A stretch of 33,409 bases of DNA from DASXMX01 sp036794395 (GCA_036794395.1 DAIRGS010000047.1:1-33409); one strand, 5' to 3'; positions 16,477-25,944 are shown, numbered from the stretch's first letter. Numbers and translations: made by a program. The notes: generated by a model from the sequence alone, not told the origin.

Positions 16477-17850
16477 CTACTCCTTCTTCGCCTCATCCTC
16501 AATGCTGACTTCTTCAACCTGCGACTTGCCGAGGACCTGGTCGATCGCCTTATGTTCCCGCATCTGCACGTAGAGCGAGAGCAGGCTTCCGTCCTTCGAC
16601 ATTTCCTGCTTCATTTTTTCCGGCCGCTGGCCGCCCTGTGCCGCCAACATGGCGATGCGTCCATTCAGTTCACTTTCGTCAACCTGAACGGCCTCCTGCT
16701 CGGCCAGTTTTTGAAGAATGAAGAACAACTTCAATTCACGACCCGCTTCGTCCTTTGCGCCACTGCGCAGGCGCTCCAGATTCGCCTCGATCTGGTCACG
16801 CGGCATGCCGCGCATCATCAGATCCACCGCTCGACGGCTGATGATCCGGTCGGTCTGCTTATCGGAAAGCTTGGCCGGGAGCTCGATCTGCGTGTTGTCG
16901 AGCAGGTACTGATTCACTTGCTCGCGCATCGCGGTCTGGATGTCGGAAGTAATCTTCTCTTCCATTTGTTCGCGGAGTGCGCCGCGCAGATCAGCTTCAT
17001 TGTCAAAGCCAAGGTCTTCCAGAAACGCCTGATCGACCTCGGCCAACTCAAGCCGTTTGAAGTCTTTCAGGGCAATTTCAATCTCGACGTCTTTGTCCCG
17101 AAGCTCTTCGGACTGATGCGTCGCGGGAGAATGTGCCTTGATGGTGCGCGTCTCGCCGGGCTTCATTCCCGTCAGTTGAGCGACCAGATCATCGATCTGG
17201 ATGCCGGCCAGACGGCCGGGACGAACGACCAATTGCGAATCGTGCTGATGCGCGACCACATTGCCGTCCACCTGCACATGCACATCGGCGGTCAGATAGT
17301 CGTTTTCTTCGACGCCGCGATCTTCAACCGGGGCTAAAACGCCCTGCTGCTCGCGCAGGTTTCGCATGGCCTGATCGACGTTCTCTTCTTTGATCTCGAT
17401 CTTCGGCTTGCGCACCTTCAGGCTGCTCACATCCGGCAGGGTGAATTCGGGCTGAACTTCGACCGTAAACGAATAGGTGATCGGCGCGTCTTCGATCAGC
17501 TTGATTGCGTCGGGATCTTCGAATTCGGGTTCGCCCAGGACGCTCAAGTTGTTTTTCTCAACCGCCTGCTGATAGCTCTCGCTGATCAGCGAACGGCGCA
17601 CCTGTTCCTTGACGTCATTGTTAAAACGCTTTTGAATCAGCTTCTGGGGTGCGTGGCCCACACGAAAGCCGGGGATCGCGGCCTGTTGCCGGAGTTCCTT
17701 GAATTGCTTTTCCAACTCGGAGGAGATCTTTTCTTTTGGGATATCAACCGACACCCGCTTGGTGCCGGGGCCCGAGTCCTCGATTCGGACTGGATATAGA
17801 AATTCCTCTTTCTGCTGCTCGGCCACCCCTGCCGCCTCGTTCTCTGCCAT
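16477..17850 (-). CDS. tig: Trigger factor (ribosome-associated chaperone)
   Basis: Binds at the ribosome exit tunnel and shields nascent chains. The protein has 457 residues. The ribosome-binding N-terminal domain carries the signature GFRVGHAPQKLIQKRF near residue 65. A middle PPIase-like domain (ENDYLTADVHVQVDG to DVEIEIALKDFKRLE) is diverged from the canonical FKBP site, as is common outside proteobacteria. The C-terminal arm domain (about 280-430) ends in a short acidic tail. I choose the ATG at 17848-17850, with GAGG upstream; an in-frame GTG at 17943 would add 31 atypical residues. hisS follows on the same strand. No clpP/clpX genes are adjacent, unlike in many bacteria. Confidence 0.95.
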   Translation of the reverse strand: MAENEAAGVAEQQKEEFLYPVRIEDSGPGTKRVSVDIPKEKISSELEKQFKELRQQAAIPGFRVGHAPQKLIQKRFNNDVKEQVRRSLISESYQQAVEKNNLSVLGEPEFEDPDAIKLIEDAPITYSFTVEVQPEFTLPDVSSLKVRKPKIEIKEENVDQAMRNLREQQGVLAPVEDRGVEENDYLTADVHVQVDGNVVAHQHDSQLVVRPGRLAGIQIDDLVAQLTGMKPGETRTIKAHSPATHQSEELRDKDVEIEIALKDFKRLELAEVDQAFLEDLGFDNEADLRGALREQMEEKITSDIQTAMREQVNQYLLDNTQIELPAKLSDKQTDRIISRRAVDLMMRGMPRDQIEANLERLRSGAKDEAGRELKLFFILQKLAEQEAVQVDESELNGRIAMLAAQGGQRPEKMKQEMSKDGSLLSLYVQMREHKAIDQVLGKSQVEEVSIEDEAKKE

Positions 17851-18121
17851 GTCCAAAACCCTCGTTCCTGTTACATTTCCTGGAGCAGACCAGCCGAACT
17901 GATCCTTATTAATCACTCGCCGGTTCCCCGGCGAAAGTCCCACATCCTAGTCGTGCCCGCCCGGTTTGCAAAGACGCTGCCAGACGATGCCAGACGATTT
18001 GCGGGGATATTCATATAAAGAATGGGGTCAGAGATCTCTCCCAAGCCAGGCCGCCATGCGTAGCGACGCGGAAAAACGCGCAAAGGCCTGGGGCATCCAG
18101 CTCGTTCTACCCGGCAGGTGT
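17851..18121. other. Spacer with imperfect hairpin downstream of the amidase gene
   Basis: The spacer holds a 7-bp inverted repeat, CCAGGCC at 18046-18052 and GGCCTGG at 18085-18091, enclosing a smaller CGCG-GAAAAA-CGCG stem. The self-complementary AGAGATCTCT lies at 18031-18040. This may terminate the amidase transcript on the minus strand, though there is no clear U-run. Promoter elements for tig must lie between here and 17850, but I cannot point to one. Confidence 0.4.
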
Positions 18122-18889
18122 TTAGCAATGTCGAATGTCGCGCAGAGCGGGGAAGTCTTCCCGCCACTTGCGGACGGCGGCGCCGTCCACTTCTCCGCCG
18201 ATCACCTGCTCGCGGGCATCGGCTTCAAAAATTGACTTGCCGTGCGGATCGAAGAGGCTCGATCTTCCATCGTACCGAAACGACGGATCAGTCCCGCAAC
18301 GGTTCACGCCCAGGACATAGGCCTGGTTCTCGATCGCGCGGGCCTGCAATAACCTGACCCAGTGTTCGCTGCGACGCTCAGGCCAGTTGGCCACAACCAC
18401 GATTAATTCAGCCCCCATTTGAGCCGCCGGACGAAACAATTCGGGGAAGCGCAAATCGTAACAGATAAATGGAGCGATTCGCACGCCATCCCACTCAAAG
18501 CTCGTGCGGGTGGTTCCGGCCGGATAATGCACATGCTCGCCGGGCGGCGTGAATGGTTGCATTTTGCGATATCGCACGAGTTCCCGCCCATCAGGGCCAA
18601 TGCCGACCAATTCATTTGCCAGCCGTCCGTCGGCGGTGCGAGCTACCACGCCGGCCAGCACCGCAACCTGATGCTCGCGCGCAAGGTCGCGCATGAATGT
18701 TTCCGACGCCGAGGGATTTCCCGGGTCGGTGATGTCGGTCTTCATACTGAATCCAACATCAAACATTTCGGGCAGGACCACCAGGCCGCCTCGCTTTAGC
18801 GTTGTACCTGCCAATAGCTCCCGGACGCGGGCGTGACTGCCGGGCCGATTTTCCCATTGAATGTCCAATTGAACTGCCGCGATCCACAT
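18122..18889 (-). CDS. Nitrilase-family amidase, likely omega-amidase
   Basis: A C-N hydrolase of 255 residues with the Glu-Lys-Cys triad: Glu41 in VLPEMF, Lys109 in YRKMQPF, Cys143 in FICYDLRFPELFR. Conserved NWPERRSEHWVRLLQARAIENQAY and GVNRCG segments follow. The short single-domain form and the CYDLRFPELFR motif place it with the omega-amidase/YafV (Nit2-like) branch, which hydrolyses alpha-ketoglutaramate and related omega-amides. I choose the ATG at 18887-18889 because the family begins with a short strand like WIAAVQLDI; an upstream TTG would add 17 residues. The aminotransferase gene lies 114 bases upstream on the same strand, the pairing expected for a transaminase/omega-amidase couple. 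A generic amidase role cannot be excluded. Confidence 0.85.
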   Translation of the reverse strand: MWIAAVQLDIQWENRPGSHARVRELLAGTTLKRGGLVVLPEMFDVGFSMKTDITDPGNPSASETFMRDLAREHQVAVLAGVVARTADGRLANELVGIGPDGRELVRYRKMQPFTPPGEHVHYPAGTTRTSFEWDGVRIAPFICYDLRFPELFRPAAQMGAELIVVVANWPERRSEHWVRLLQARAIENQAYVLGVNRCGTDPSFRYDGRSSLFDPHGKSIFEADAREQVIGGEVDGAAVRKWREDFPALRDIRHC

Positions 18890-18925
18890 GACCGGCCTTT
18901 CGGAGAACGAATGACTTCTAAATCG

Positions 18926-18978
18926 AATCTCAAATCTCAAATCTCAAATTTCAGATTTCAAATTCTGAGATCTGAAAT
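18926..18978. repeat. AT-rich heptamer repeats ending in a hairpin
   Basis: AATCTCA is repeated three times in tandem (18926-18946) and then in two degenerate copies. ATTTCAGAT (18948-18956) pairs with ATCTGAAAT (18970-18978) across a 13-nt loop. This is AT-rich in an otherwise GC-rich window and fills the spacer between the aminotransferase and amidase genes. It may be a dispersed element or a transcript-processing structure. Confidence 0.6.
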
Positions 18979-19003
18979 CTCATATTCGAACTTTAGATCA
19001 CAA

Positions 19004-20176
19004 TCAATTGATCGCTCTCAATCCCTTCACAAGTCTCCCCATACCGGCCGCCACGCTGTCTTTGTCCATCGCTCCAAACGCCACTCTCAAATAGCATTCC
19101 TCAGCCATCCCGAACGTATTGCCCGGCATCACCGCCACGCCAAACTCTTTAATCAGCCGCTCAACAATCTCCATATCTTTTTGCCGCGTGTTCACCCGAA
19201 CCAGTGCATAGAACGCGCCACCCGGCTGCGGCACCCGCACCCGATCGCCAAGCGATTCTAACTCTGCGATCACCAAATCCCGCACCTCAGCGAGTTCCGC
19301 AACGCGTACCTGGCACCAATCACGCCCTGCGTGCAACGCCGATTCGGCGGCAATCTGACAAATCACCGGCGGGCAAATCAAATTCGTATCCTGAACTTTC
19401 TTAACCGCTTCTTCCAAATGCGCGGGGATCACCATATAGCCGACGCGCCAGCCGGCCATTCCGTAAGCCTTCGAAAAGGTGTAGAGCGAGATGGTATGTC
19501 TCTCGGCACCTTTAGCCGAGCCTGGCGAATAGTGGCGATGATCTCCAAAGGTAAAGTATTCGTATGCTTCATCGGCGATGTGATACACACCTCGGCGAGT
19601 GCACAGCGCATTAATTTCTTCCAGCGCCTGCCGGGAATAGACAGCTCCAGTCGGATTATTTGGCGAGATTGTCACGACCGCCCGCGTTCGATCCGTAATC
19701 GCCCCCTCAATCCGCGACACCACGGGCTGATATGCATCGTCCGTTGCCACCACCACAGCCCGGCACCCCGCCATCTCGATCGCCATCTCGTGATTAAAAT
19801 AGTACGGCGACAGAATAATGACCTCGTCCCCGAGATCTGCCACCGCCAACACCGCGTTTAAAAAACCCATGTTCGACCCGGCAGTTACCACAATCCGCCG
19901 ATCTGGGCCGACTTGCGTCGCGTTCTCCGATTCAAGTTTCGCGCGAAGCGCGTCGAGTAGAGTATCAATTCCAAACGCCAGCGAGTATCGATCAACCCGT
20001 GGATCGGCCGCTGCCCCCTGCCCAACCGCCTGTGCCACGCCCGCAGGCGGACCCCATTTTACAACGCCCTGACCCAAAGAAATCGTCCCTGGATGCCGCT
20101 TCACCATCTCCCCCACAACCGGAATCATGGGGGACTGAACGTCAATCATTCTCCTTGAAACACGTGGATCGCTCAT
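19004..20176 (-). CDS. Class I/II PLP-dependent aminotransferase
   Basis: A fold-type I aminotransferase of 390 residues. Visible motifs are ISLGQGVVKWGPP near the N-terminus, TAGSNMGFL (PLP phosphate binding), SPNNPTGAVY (Asn173/174), DEAYEYF with Asp202, the Schiff-base lysine Lys236 in YTFSKAYGMAGWRVGY, Arg244, and RVAFG near the end, which holds the carboxylate-binding arginine. The family includes aspartate, glutamine/kynurenine and methionine aminotransferases. The start is the ATG at 20174-20176. With the omega-amidase-like gene following, I infer glutamine-dependent transamination of an alpha-keto acid (as in methionine salvage), the alpha-ketoglutaramate product then being hydrolysed. 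The substrate itself cannot be read from sequence. Confidence 0.9.
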   Translation of the reverse strand: MSDPRVSRRMIDVQSPMIPVVGEMVKRHPGTISLGQGVVKWGPPAGVAQAVGQGAAADPRVDRYSLAFGIDTLLDALRAKLESENATQVGPDRRIVVTAGSNMGFLNAVLAVADLGDEVIILSPYYFNHEMAIEMAGCRAVVVATDDAYQPVVSRIEGAITDRTRAVVTISPNNPTGAVYSRQALEEINALCTRRGVYHIADEAYEYFTFGDHRHYSPGSAKGAERHTISLYTFSKAYGMAGWRVGYMVIPAHLEEAVKKVQDTNLICPPVICQIAAESALHAGRDWCQVRVAELAEVRDLVIAELESLGDRVRVPQPGGAFYALVRVNTRQKDMEIVERLIKEFGVAVMPGNTFGMAEECYLRVAFGAMDKDSVAAGMGRLVKGLRAIN

Positions 20177-20231
20177 CCGGCTGGGATTCTACCGAAATCA
20201 GGGGACTTTCCGAACTCAAGCCCGCAACTCA

Positions 20232-23200
20232 TCAGCCCCGCTTCGATTGTTTAGCATGCCGCTTCGGTTTGTGATTTTGATTTGGCGCATCCGGCGTGGT
20301 CCCGCTGCCCCCGATCGTGTCCGCCGCGCTTCCTCCACCAGTCACGGCGGAGGTGGATGTAGACACCGGCAGATTGCTTTGCGTCCCCCCACCCCAAACG
20401 CCCGCCCCCGAATTAACCGCCTCCGCCGTCGCCGCCGCGACAACGACGCTCCCCGATGCCGTCGCATTAAAATTCTTCTGCAAGATCATCGCATCCGAAA
20501 GATTGATCGTCGAATCGTAATTGAAATTCCCCAGGTCCCAAGCGGATCTCCCCGCGATCAAATAATTCCGCGCCATCAATATTGCATCAGTAGAATTCAC
20601 AACCCGATCCAGATTCGCATCCCCCATTACCGTATACCGAATCTCCACCGTGTTGCCCGGCTGCCCGCTCACCATCCCATCAGCTGAATCCGCATATCCG
20701 ATGCCAAACACCCCCACCGGCCCGGTGGCCGCGGTCAATGACGTAATCATACCATTGGCCCCACCCACTCCGTTCCACGTCCGCCCACCGAACGCATCGG
20801 ATAACGCCTGCCGGATTTGAGCCACGGGGCTCGTGCCGCCGGAATAGTTTATGTACACCGTGCTCTGTCCAATCTCCAGGTTAGAACCGGCAAAGGGATT
20901 TGTCCCCTGAAGACCGTTGATCGTGAACGTTCCATTTAGATGCAGCGTCGTCGGCAGTGGATTCCCGTTGGTGTAATCGAGCGTAATCACGTCGGTTCCG
21001 CCCGCCCCGCCGATCGTCAGCCCATTTGGGTCATCGATCGGAACGTTGAATGGCTGTCCGCCGTCAATTGACCATTGGACGTTATGGTGTTCCGCCGACT
21101 GCGAGAGGGTTATCACGTCGGCGCCTGAGGTCCCCATGGCCGAAGCATTGACATTGACCGTGGAAAGCTCAAAAACAGACCCGAAACCAGCCGGCCCCCT
21201 GCCGTAGTTGGTCCCGAAGAAATCTCCATTGCCGTCCATCGCGATGCCCCCCTGAGGCCCACCGGCAGCGGCCGTGCCATTGAAAGTAAACAAACTTACT
21301 ACTTGAGCGCTGCCGCGCGGAAGCTCGAAGAGCCCAAGAAGCGTCGCAACGTATAGATTCCCATTGGCATCGAAGACCGGCGGGCCCATCGAGGCCGCGG
21401 TTTGCCCGAACGAACCCAGGGGCGTGATTGTGGTACTGCCCTTGGAGAGCTCAAAAAAGCCGGTGACTCCGGCCCAGTAGAGGTTGCCCGATCCATCGAT
21501 CGCGAGGCCGCCGAGACCGCCGCTGTTTGAATCCAGCGCGGCCAGGGGCGTTACCGTCGTCGTGCCGTGAACGATTTCGAAGATCGTCCCGAGCCCATGC
21601 GCGCCGCCATCAGTCGTATTCCCGTAGATATTGCCGTTGCCGTCGATGACCAGCGTCCCCCCAACCCCGCCCCCATCCGCGGTAGTGTCGAATGATAGCG
21701 TCACGGGCGTCAGCGTCGAACTGCCTTTGGCGATCTCCAGAACCGTGCCCCCGTTACTGAATCCGCCGGTATACGTCGTCACGAAAATGTCGCCGTTCTG
21801 ATCAAGTACCGGCGTGCTACCTGGATTGCCGCCGTAGACGCCTCCCTGAAATGACGCCAGCGCAACAGCCGCCGAGCCCCCGGCCGGCAGTTCGAACACC
21901 GTCCCGTATCCGTTGACCCCCCCTTTATTTGTGGTCCCATAGAGGTTTCCGGTGGCGCCCAACGTCAGGCCCGCGAATGGCCAATCGCCATTAGGCCCGT
22001 TGAACGTCGCCAGCCGATGAGCGCTCGAGCCGCCGCGAGGAATTTCGAAGATGCTGCCGCTGCCGCCCGCGCCGTACGACGCCGTGCCGAACAAATTGCC
22101 GGCGGCGTCGATCGTCAATGCCCCCTGAGGGTTTTCGCCGTTATCGGGGTCGAACGACGCTATCAGCCCCAGTGGCCCGACGCCGCCCGAAAGCTCGAAT
22201 ACCGCGCCGCTGTGGTTATTCCCACCGTCATAAGTCGTCCCATACAAATTTCCCCCACTGTCGGCGACCAGCCCGCTGTACGGACGGCCCCCAACCGCAT
22301 CGTTGGCAAAGCTCGCAACCGTCGTAACCGAAGTCGTTCCGTGAACCCACTCAAACACAGTCCCGAAACCCGACGCCCCGCCTTGTGAGGTCGTCCCCCA
22401 AAGGTTTCCGTTGTTATCGAGAATCACCTGTGAATTGGCAGTATAGCCGCCGCTTAACGGCGCTAACGCCGAGACACTTGTGCTGTTGTGGGCGATCTCA
22501 AAAACAGCGCCGTAGTTGTTCGTTGAGCCACTCTGCGTGGCGCAAAACAGATTTCCGGCGCCATCCATCACCAGCCCCGCCGGGAAATAACCGGTCGGCG
22601 AGTTGAAGCTGAACGAGATAAGGATATTGACCGCACTGCCTCCGAGCGGCAATTCAAAGATGCCCTGGGAGGCCCCGCCATACAGGTTCCCGCTCGAATC
22701 GATGACCAGGCCCGTCCCGGTCCCGCTGCCGGTGCTACCGGTGAGCGGCGCAAGCGACGTGAGGCTCATGCTCCCGTGCGCCACTTCAAACACCGTCCCG
22801 TCGGCGCCATTGGCTCCCGGTGAAACGGTCATCCCAAAAAGGTTCCCATTCTCATCGGCCACTAACCCTCCTGAGGGCCTGGATCCGTTTGTGCCATTGA
22901 ATGAGGCGATCGCGACGATCGTCGAGTTCCCGCGCGCCAGCTCGAAAACGGTGCCCTGCGAACTTGCGCCCCCGTCCGGGGCAGTGCCATACAGGTTCCC
23001 CTGCGCATCAAGCAGCAACGGCCCCGAAGGGTTCTTCCCATTATTGTTGCCATCGAACGATGCCAGCGCCACTAGCGCCGACCCGCCGTGAGGTATTTCA
23101 AAAATGGTGCCGCAACCAAACGCGCCGCCCATCGAGGTCGTGCCGAACAAGTCCCCCGCGGCATTCATCGTTAAGCTGGCATGCGGATTCGATCCCGTTG

Positions 23201-25784
23201 CGTTGGTGCCAAGATACGTGAGCGTATTGGCAAAGTACGTCGGCGGCGGCGCCGCGGGGGTAATCGTGTAGGTTTGTCCAATGAAACTTCCACCTGCGAT
23301 CGCAAGCAACACGCCGACGGTGTTGGTGGCGTAGTTGGCCACGACAAAATCAGGGATGCCGTCGCCGTTCAGGTCGGGCGTCGCCACCGATAGAGGAAAC
23401 GCCCCGGTTGAAAACGTCTGTTGCGGTTGAAAAGAGCCATCTCCGTTACCCAGAAGAACGCTCATGCTTCCGTTCACGTTGACGGACGTGGAATTGGGCA
23501 CCACCAGATCAAGCTTCCCGTCTCCGTTTATGTCAGACACCGCAAACCGGCTCGGACGCGTTCCCGTCGCGAAGGTTTGTTGAGCCTTGAACGTGCCGTC
23601 CCCGTTCCCCAGCAACACGCAGATGGCGCTTTGCGATGCCGTCAGGCTGTCGCCGTTGGTCACGATGAGGTCCGCCTTGCCATCGCCGTTGAGATCCGCG
23701 GCGGTGACGGCTAACGGAAACGCCCCTGTCAGAAACGTCAGGCGCGACTTGAAAGTGCCATCACCATTGCCCAGCAAGACACTGACCGTCCCCAAGGCGT
23801 TATCATTTGCAACAACCAGATCAAGCTTGCCGTCTCCATTTACATCCGATACAGCCAGCCCGGCTGCGCTCGGACCACTGTCGAACGTCTGCTGGGGTTG
23901 AAACGTTCCATTGCCGTTCCCGAGCAATACGCCCAGAACCCCCGCGGTCCCGCACGTGACGACCAAATCAGGAGTCCCATCGCCATTGATATCCGCGATT
24001 CTCACGGCCGTTGGCCCGGCACTGACGGGATAGGCCGATAGCGGCTGAAACGTGCCATCGCCATTGCCAAGGAGGATGCGAACGCTGTTGTTGCCAAAGT
24101 CTGAGACGATCAAATCACTTTTGCCGTCTCCGTTCACGTCCGAAATTGCCACATCATTCGGATAAGGTCCGGCGGAAAAGCTCTGCGGCGCCTGGAATGT
24201 CCCATCCCCATTTCCCAACAGCACGCTGACTGTCGATTGGTAGTCGGGCACCACCAGATCCATCTTGCCGTCCCTGTTCACGTCAGCTTCGACAACTGCT
24301 TCCGGATGATTGCCAGCCGAAAAAGTCTGCTGCGATTGCAGCGACGCAGCCCCGCCGTACTGAAGTGGATTGCCGGCGGCATCGTGTATCCCGTTATCCA
24401 CCACGTCTAAACCGAGCGTTCCGGCCCCCGAGATTCCATTAATCGTGACGGCATAGACTGATCCTGTGCCAGATACGACGACGGGGTACGTTGCAGTCAC
24501 CCCGCCTGTGACCAGACCGAAATCCGCCGCGCCCAGTCCCGTCACCGCCTCGTTAAATGTAACTGCATATGTCACGCTCGTTGCGCTGGTCGTCGGACCC
24601 GCCGGATTCGATCGATTAATCGACACCACGTGCGGCGGCACATCCCCCACCAATACACCCGCCCCGCCCGAAGTCCCGTTGGCCACCAACAAATCCACCC
24701 GCCCATCCCGATTCACGTCCGCGCTGGTTATCGAAAATGGCGCAGCGCCCGTTCCAAATGTCTTCTGAGCAGCAAAACTCCCGTTGCCATTCCCCAGCAG
24801 CACGCTCACCGAGTTGCTGCTGTAATTGGCCGCGGCGATGTCGAGTTTTCCATCTCCGTTGATGTCCGAAACGACCACCGCCGCGGGAACCGTGCCCACG
24901 CTGAAAGTCGTTTGATTTCCAAACGTCCCATTCCCATTGCCCAGCAACACTCCAACAGAATTGCTCGACTCCTCCGCCAGTACAAGGTCGAGTTTCCCGT
25001 CCCCGTTCACATCCCCACTACTCACCGAGAACGGCAAGTTCCCCGCCGAGAATGGCGCTCGCGCACCGAACGTCCCATTCCCATTGCCCAACAGCACCGA
25101 CACCGTATTTGCACTCTTATTGGCGACCGCCAGATCCAGCTTCCCATCGCGATTGAAATCCCCGATCGAGATGGACGCGGCCTGCGCCCCTGCACTGTAC
25201 GTCTGCTGGGCCTGAAACGTCCCGTTCCCATTCCCCAGCAACACCGACACCGTCCCCGCCCCATAGTTGGCCACCACCACGTCCGGCTTCCCATCCCCAT
25301 TCACATCCGCGCTGGCCACGAACCGCGCCTGGCTTCCCGCGGTAAATGTCTGCTGAGCCAAAAACGTTCCATTGCCATTCCCCAGCAGCACGCTGACGCT
25401 GTTCCCTCCATTGTTGGACGCAATCAGGTCGATCCTTCCGTCCCGATTCACATCCGCCGTCGTCACCGAATAGGGCGAACTCCCCACTGCAAAGATGGAT
25501 TGCCCCCCAAACGTCCCATTGCCATTGCCCAGCATCACGCTCAGAGAATTCCCGCCCGCGTTGGCGATAACCAAATCCAGCTTCCCATCCCCATTCACGT
25601 CCGCCGTCGTCACCGATCGCGGCGACGTCCCCGCCCCAAACGTCACCTGCGCCCCAAACGCCGCGATGGCGCTGGACAGCAGAACCCTCCGCTCGAGTTC
25701 CTCCGCCCGGCAAGCCCAGCCCGCCACCTGCTCGGCACGCCGAGTCCGCGCAATACCCTTCCCGCCTTTTCTCCGCTCCGCCAT
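20232..25784 (-). CDS. Giant secreted FG-GAP / repeat / dockerin-type protein
   Basis: A protein of 1850 residues. The N-terminus is basic and has ELERRVLLS, matching the planctomycete LEPR-XLL motif seen at the start of very large exported proteins. Then come seven 49-residue FG-GAP/VCBS repeats with calcium-binding cores of the DVNGDGKLDL type and LLGNGNGTF, an Ig-like domain (FNEAVTGLGAADF), and seven further FG-GAP repeats. About 14 units of a second motif follow (LYGTT-x-GG...GTVFEL, resembling TIGR03803). A beta-rich part leads to a dockerin-like module (about 1721-1775, GDANLDRVVNSTDAILMARNYL and NYDSTINLSDAMILQKNF), a Gly/Ser linker, and a basic tail KPKRHAKQSKRG. The ATG at 25782-25784 has GGGAG eight bases upstream; an in-frame TTG at 25802 is less likely. 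Probably cell-surface or extracellular; the ligand is unknown. The long plus-strand frames over this gene are shadows. Confidence 0.92.
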   Translation of the reverse strand: MAERRKGGKGIARTRRAEQVAGWACRAEELERRVLLSSAIAAFGAQVTFGAGTSPRSVTTADVNGDGKLDLVIANAGGNSLSVMLGNGNGTFGGQSIFAVGSSPYSVTTADVNRDGRIDLIASNNGGNSVSVLLGNGNGTFLAQQTFTAGSQARFVASADVNGDGKPDVVVANYGAGTVSVLLGNGNGTFQAQQTYSAGAQAASISIGDFNRDGKLDLAVANKSANTVSVLLGNGNGTFGARAPFSAGNLPFSVSSGDVNGDGKLDLVLAEESSNSVGVLLGNGNGTFGNQTTFSVGTVPAAVVVSDINGDGKLDIAAANYSSNSVSVLLGNGNGSFAAQKTFGTGAAPFSITSADVNRDGRVDLLVANGTSGGAGVLVGDVPPHVVSINRSNPAGPTTSATSVTYAVTFNEAVTGLGAADFGLVTGGVTATYPVVVSGTGSVYAVTINGISGAGTLGLDVVDNGIHDAAGNPLQYGGAASLQSQQTFSAGNHPEAVVEADVNRDGKMDLVVPDYQSTVSVLLGNGDGTFQAPQSFSAGPYPNDVAISDVNGDGKSDLIVSDFGNNSVRILLGNGDGTFQPLSAYPVSAGPTAVRIADINGDGTPDLVVTCGTAGVLGVLLGNGNGTFQPQQTFDSGPSAAGLAVSDVNGDGKLDLVVANDNALGTVSVLLGNGDGTFKSRLTFLTGAFPLAVTAADLNGDGKADLIVTNGDSLTASQSAICVLLGNGDGTFKAQQTFATGTRPSRFAVSDINGDGKLDLVVPNSTSVNVNGSMSVLLGNGDGSFQPQQTFSTGAFPLSVATPDLNGDGIPDFVVANYATNTVGVLLAIAGGSFIGQTYTITPAAPPPTYFANTLTYLGTNATGSNPHASLTMNAAGDLFGTTSMGGAFGCGTIFEIPHGGSALVALASFDGNNNGKNPSGPLLLDAQGNLYGTAPDGGASSQGTVFELARGNSTIVAIASFNGTNGSRPSGGLVADENGNLFGMTVSPGANGADGTVFEVAHGSMSLTSLAPLTGSTGSGTGTGLVIDSSGNLYGGASQGIFELPLGGSAVNILISFSFNSPTGYFPAGLVMDGAGNLFCATQSGSTNNYGAVFEIAHNSTSVSALAPLSGGYTANSQVILDNNGNLWGTTSQGGASGFGTVFEWVHGTTSVTTVASFANDAVGGRPYSGLVADSGGNLYGTTYDGGNNHSGAVFELSGGVGPLGLIASFDPDNGENPQGALTIDAAGNLFGTASYGAGGSGSIFEIPRGGSSAHRLATFNGPNGDWPFAGLTLGATGNLYGTTNKGGVNGYGTVFELPAGGSAAVALASFQGGVYGGNPGSTPVLDQNGDIFVTTYTGGFSNGGTVLEIAKGSSTLTPVTLSFDTTADGGGVGGTLVIDGNGNIYGNTTDGGAHGLGTIFEIVHGTTTVTPLAALDSNSGGLGGLAIDGSGNLYWAGVTGFFELSKGSTTITPLGSFGQTAASMGPPVFDANGNLYVATLLGLFELPRGSAQVVSLFTFNGTAAAGGPQGGIAMDGNGDFFGTNYGRGPAGFGSVFELSTVNVNASAMGTSGADVITLSQSAEHHNVQWSIDGGQPFNVPIDDPNGLTIGGAGGTDVITLDYTNGNPLPTTLHLNGTFTINGLQGTNPFAGSNLEIGQSTVYINYSGGTSPVAQIRQALSDAFGGRTWNGVGGANGMITSLTAATGPVGVFGIGYADSADGMVSGQPGNTVEIRYTVMGDANLDRVVNSTDAILMARNYLIAGRSAWDLGNFNYDSTINLSDAMILQKNFNATASGSVVVAAATAEAVNSGAGVWGGGTQSNLPVSTSTSAVTGGGSAADTIGGSGTTPDAPNQNHKPKRHAKQSKRG
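20440..20625 (-). other. Dockerin type I-like module
   Basis: Part of the giant protein, codons for about residues 1721-1775. Two calcium-loop helices (DANLDRVVNSTDAI and NYDSTINLSDAMI) are separated by about 20 residues, as in dockerin type I. Planctomycete proteins often end in such modules without a known cohesin, so a scaffold role is uncertain. Confidence 0.75.
21150..23230 (-). repeat. Tandem LYGTT...GTVFEL repeats (TIGR03803-like)
   Basis: A region of about 14 irregular tandem units, 11 full and 3 shortened, with the alternating pattern G-x-LYGTT-x-x-GG then GTVFEL-x-x-G. It is part of the giant gene and is reflected in the DNA as diverged direct repeats. Confidence 0.8.
23260..25640 (-). 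repeat. Two blocks of seven FG-GAP/VCBS repeats
   Basis: Block one lies near 24640-25640 and has 49-residue (147-bp) units; block two lies near 23260-24330 and has slightly variable units. An Ig-like domain lies between them. Units differ by many substitutions, so the array is old rather than newly expanded. Confidence 0.85.
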
Positions 25785-25944
25785 CGCATATCTCCCGAAC
25801 AAAAGTGAGGCCCCATCATCCCTCGCGTCCTCCCACTCGACAAGCGCTAAATCTTGCGAGCAACCTTGCGATGTAGAGCCGCGATCCGCGATCCGTGATG
25901 ACCTTCGCTATTGAGATTCCCCTCGAAAGGCCGATAATCCCGAT

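Noticed and set aside
24630..25808. Long plus-strand frame of 392 codons over the giant gene
   Set aside because: It is antisense to FG-GAP repeats; its repeated 'RHPIPIHIR' pattern is the complement of the DVNGDGK coding repeats, and it has no independent domain.
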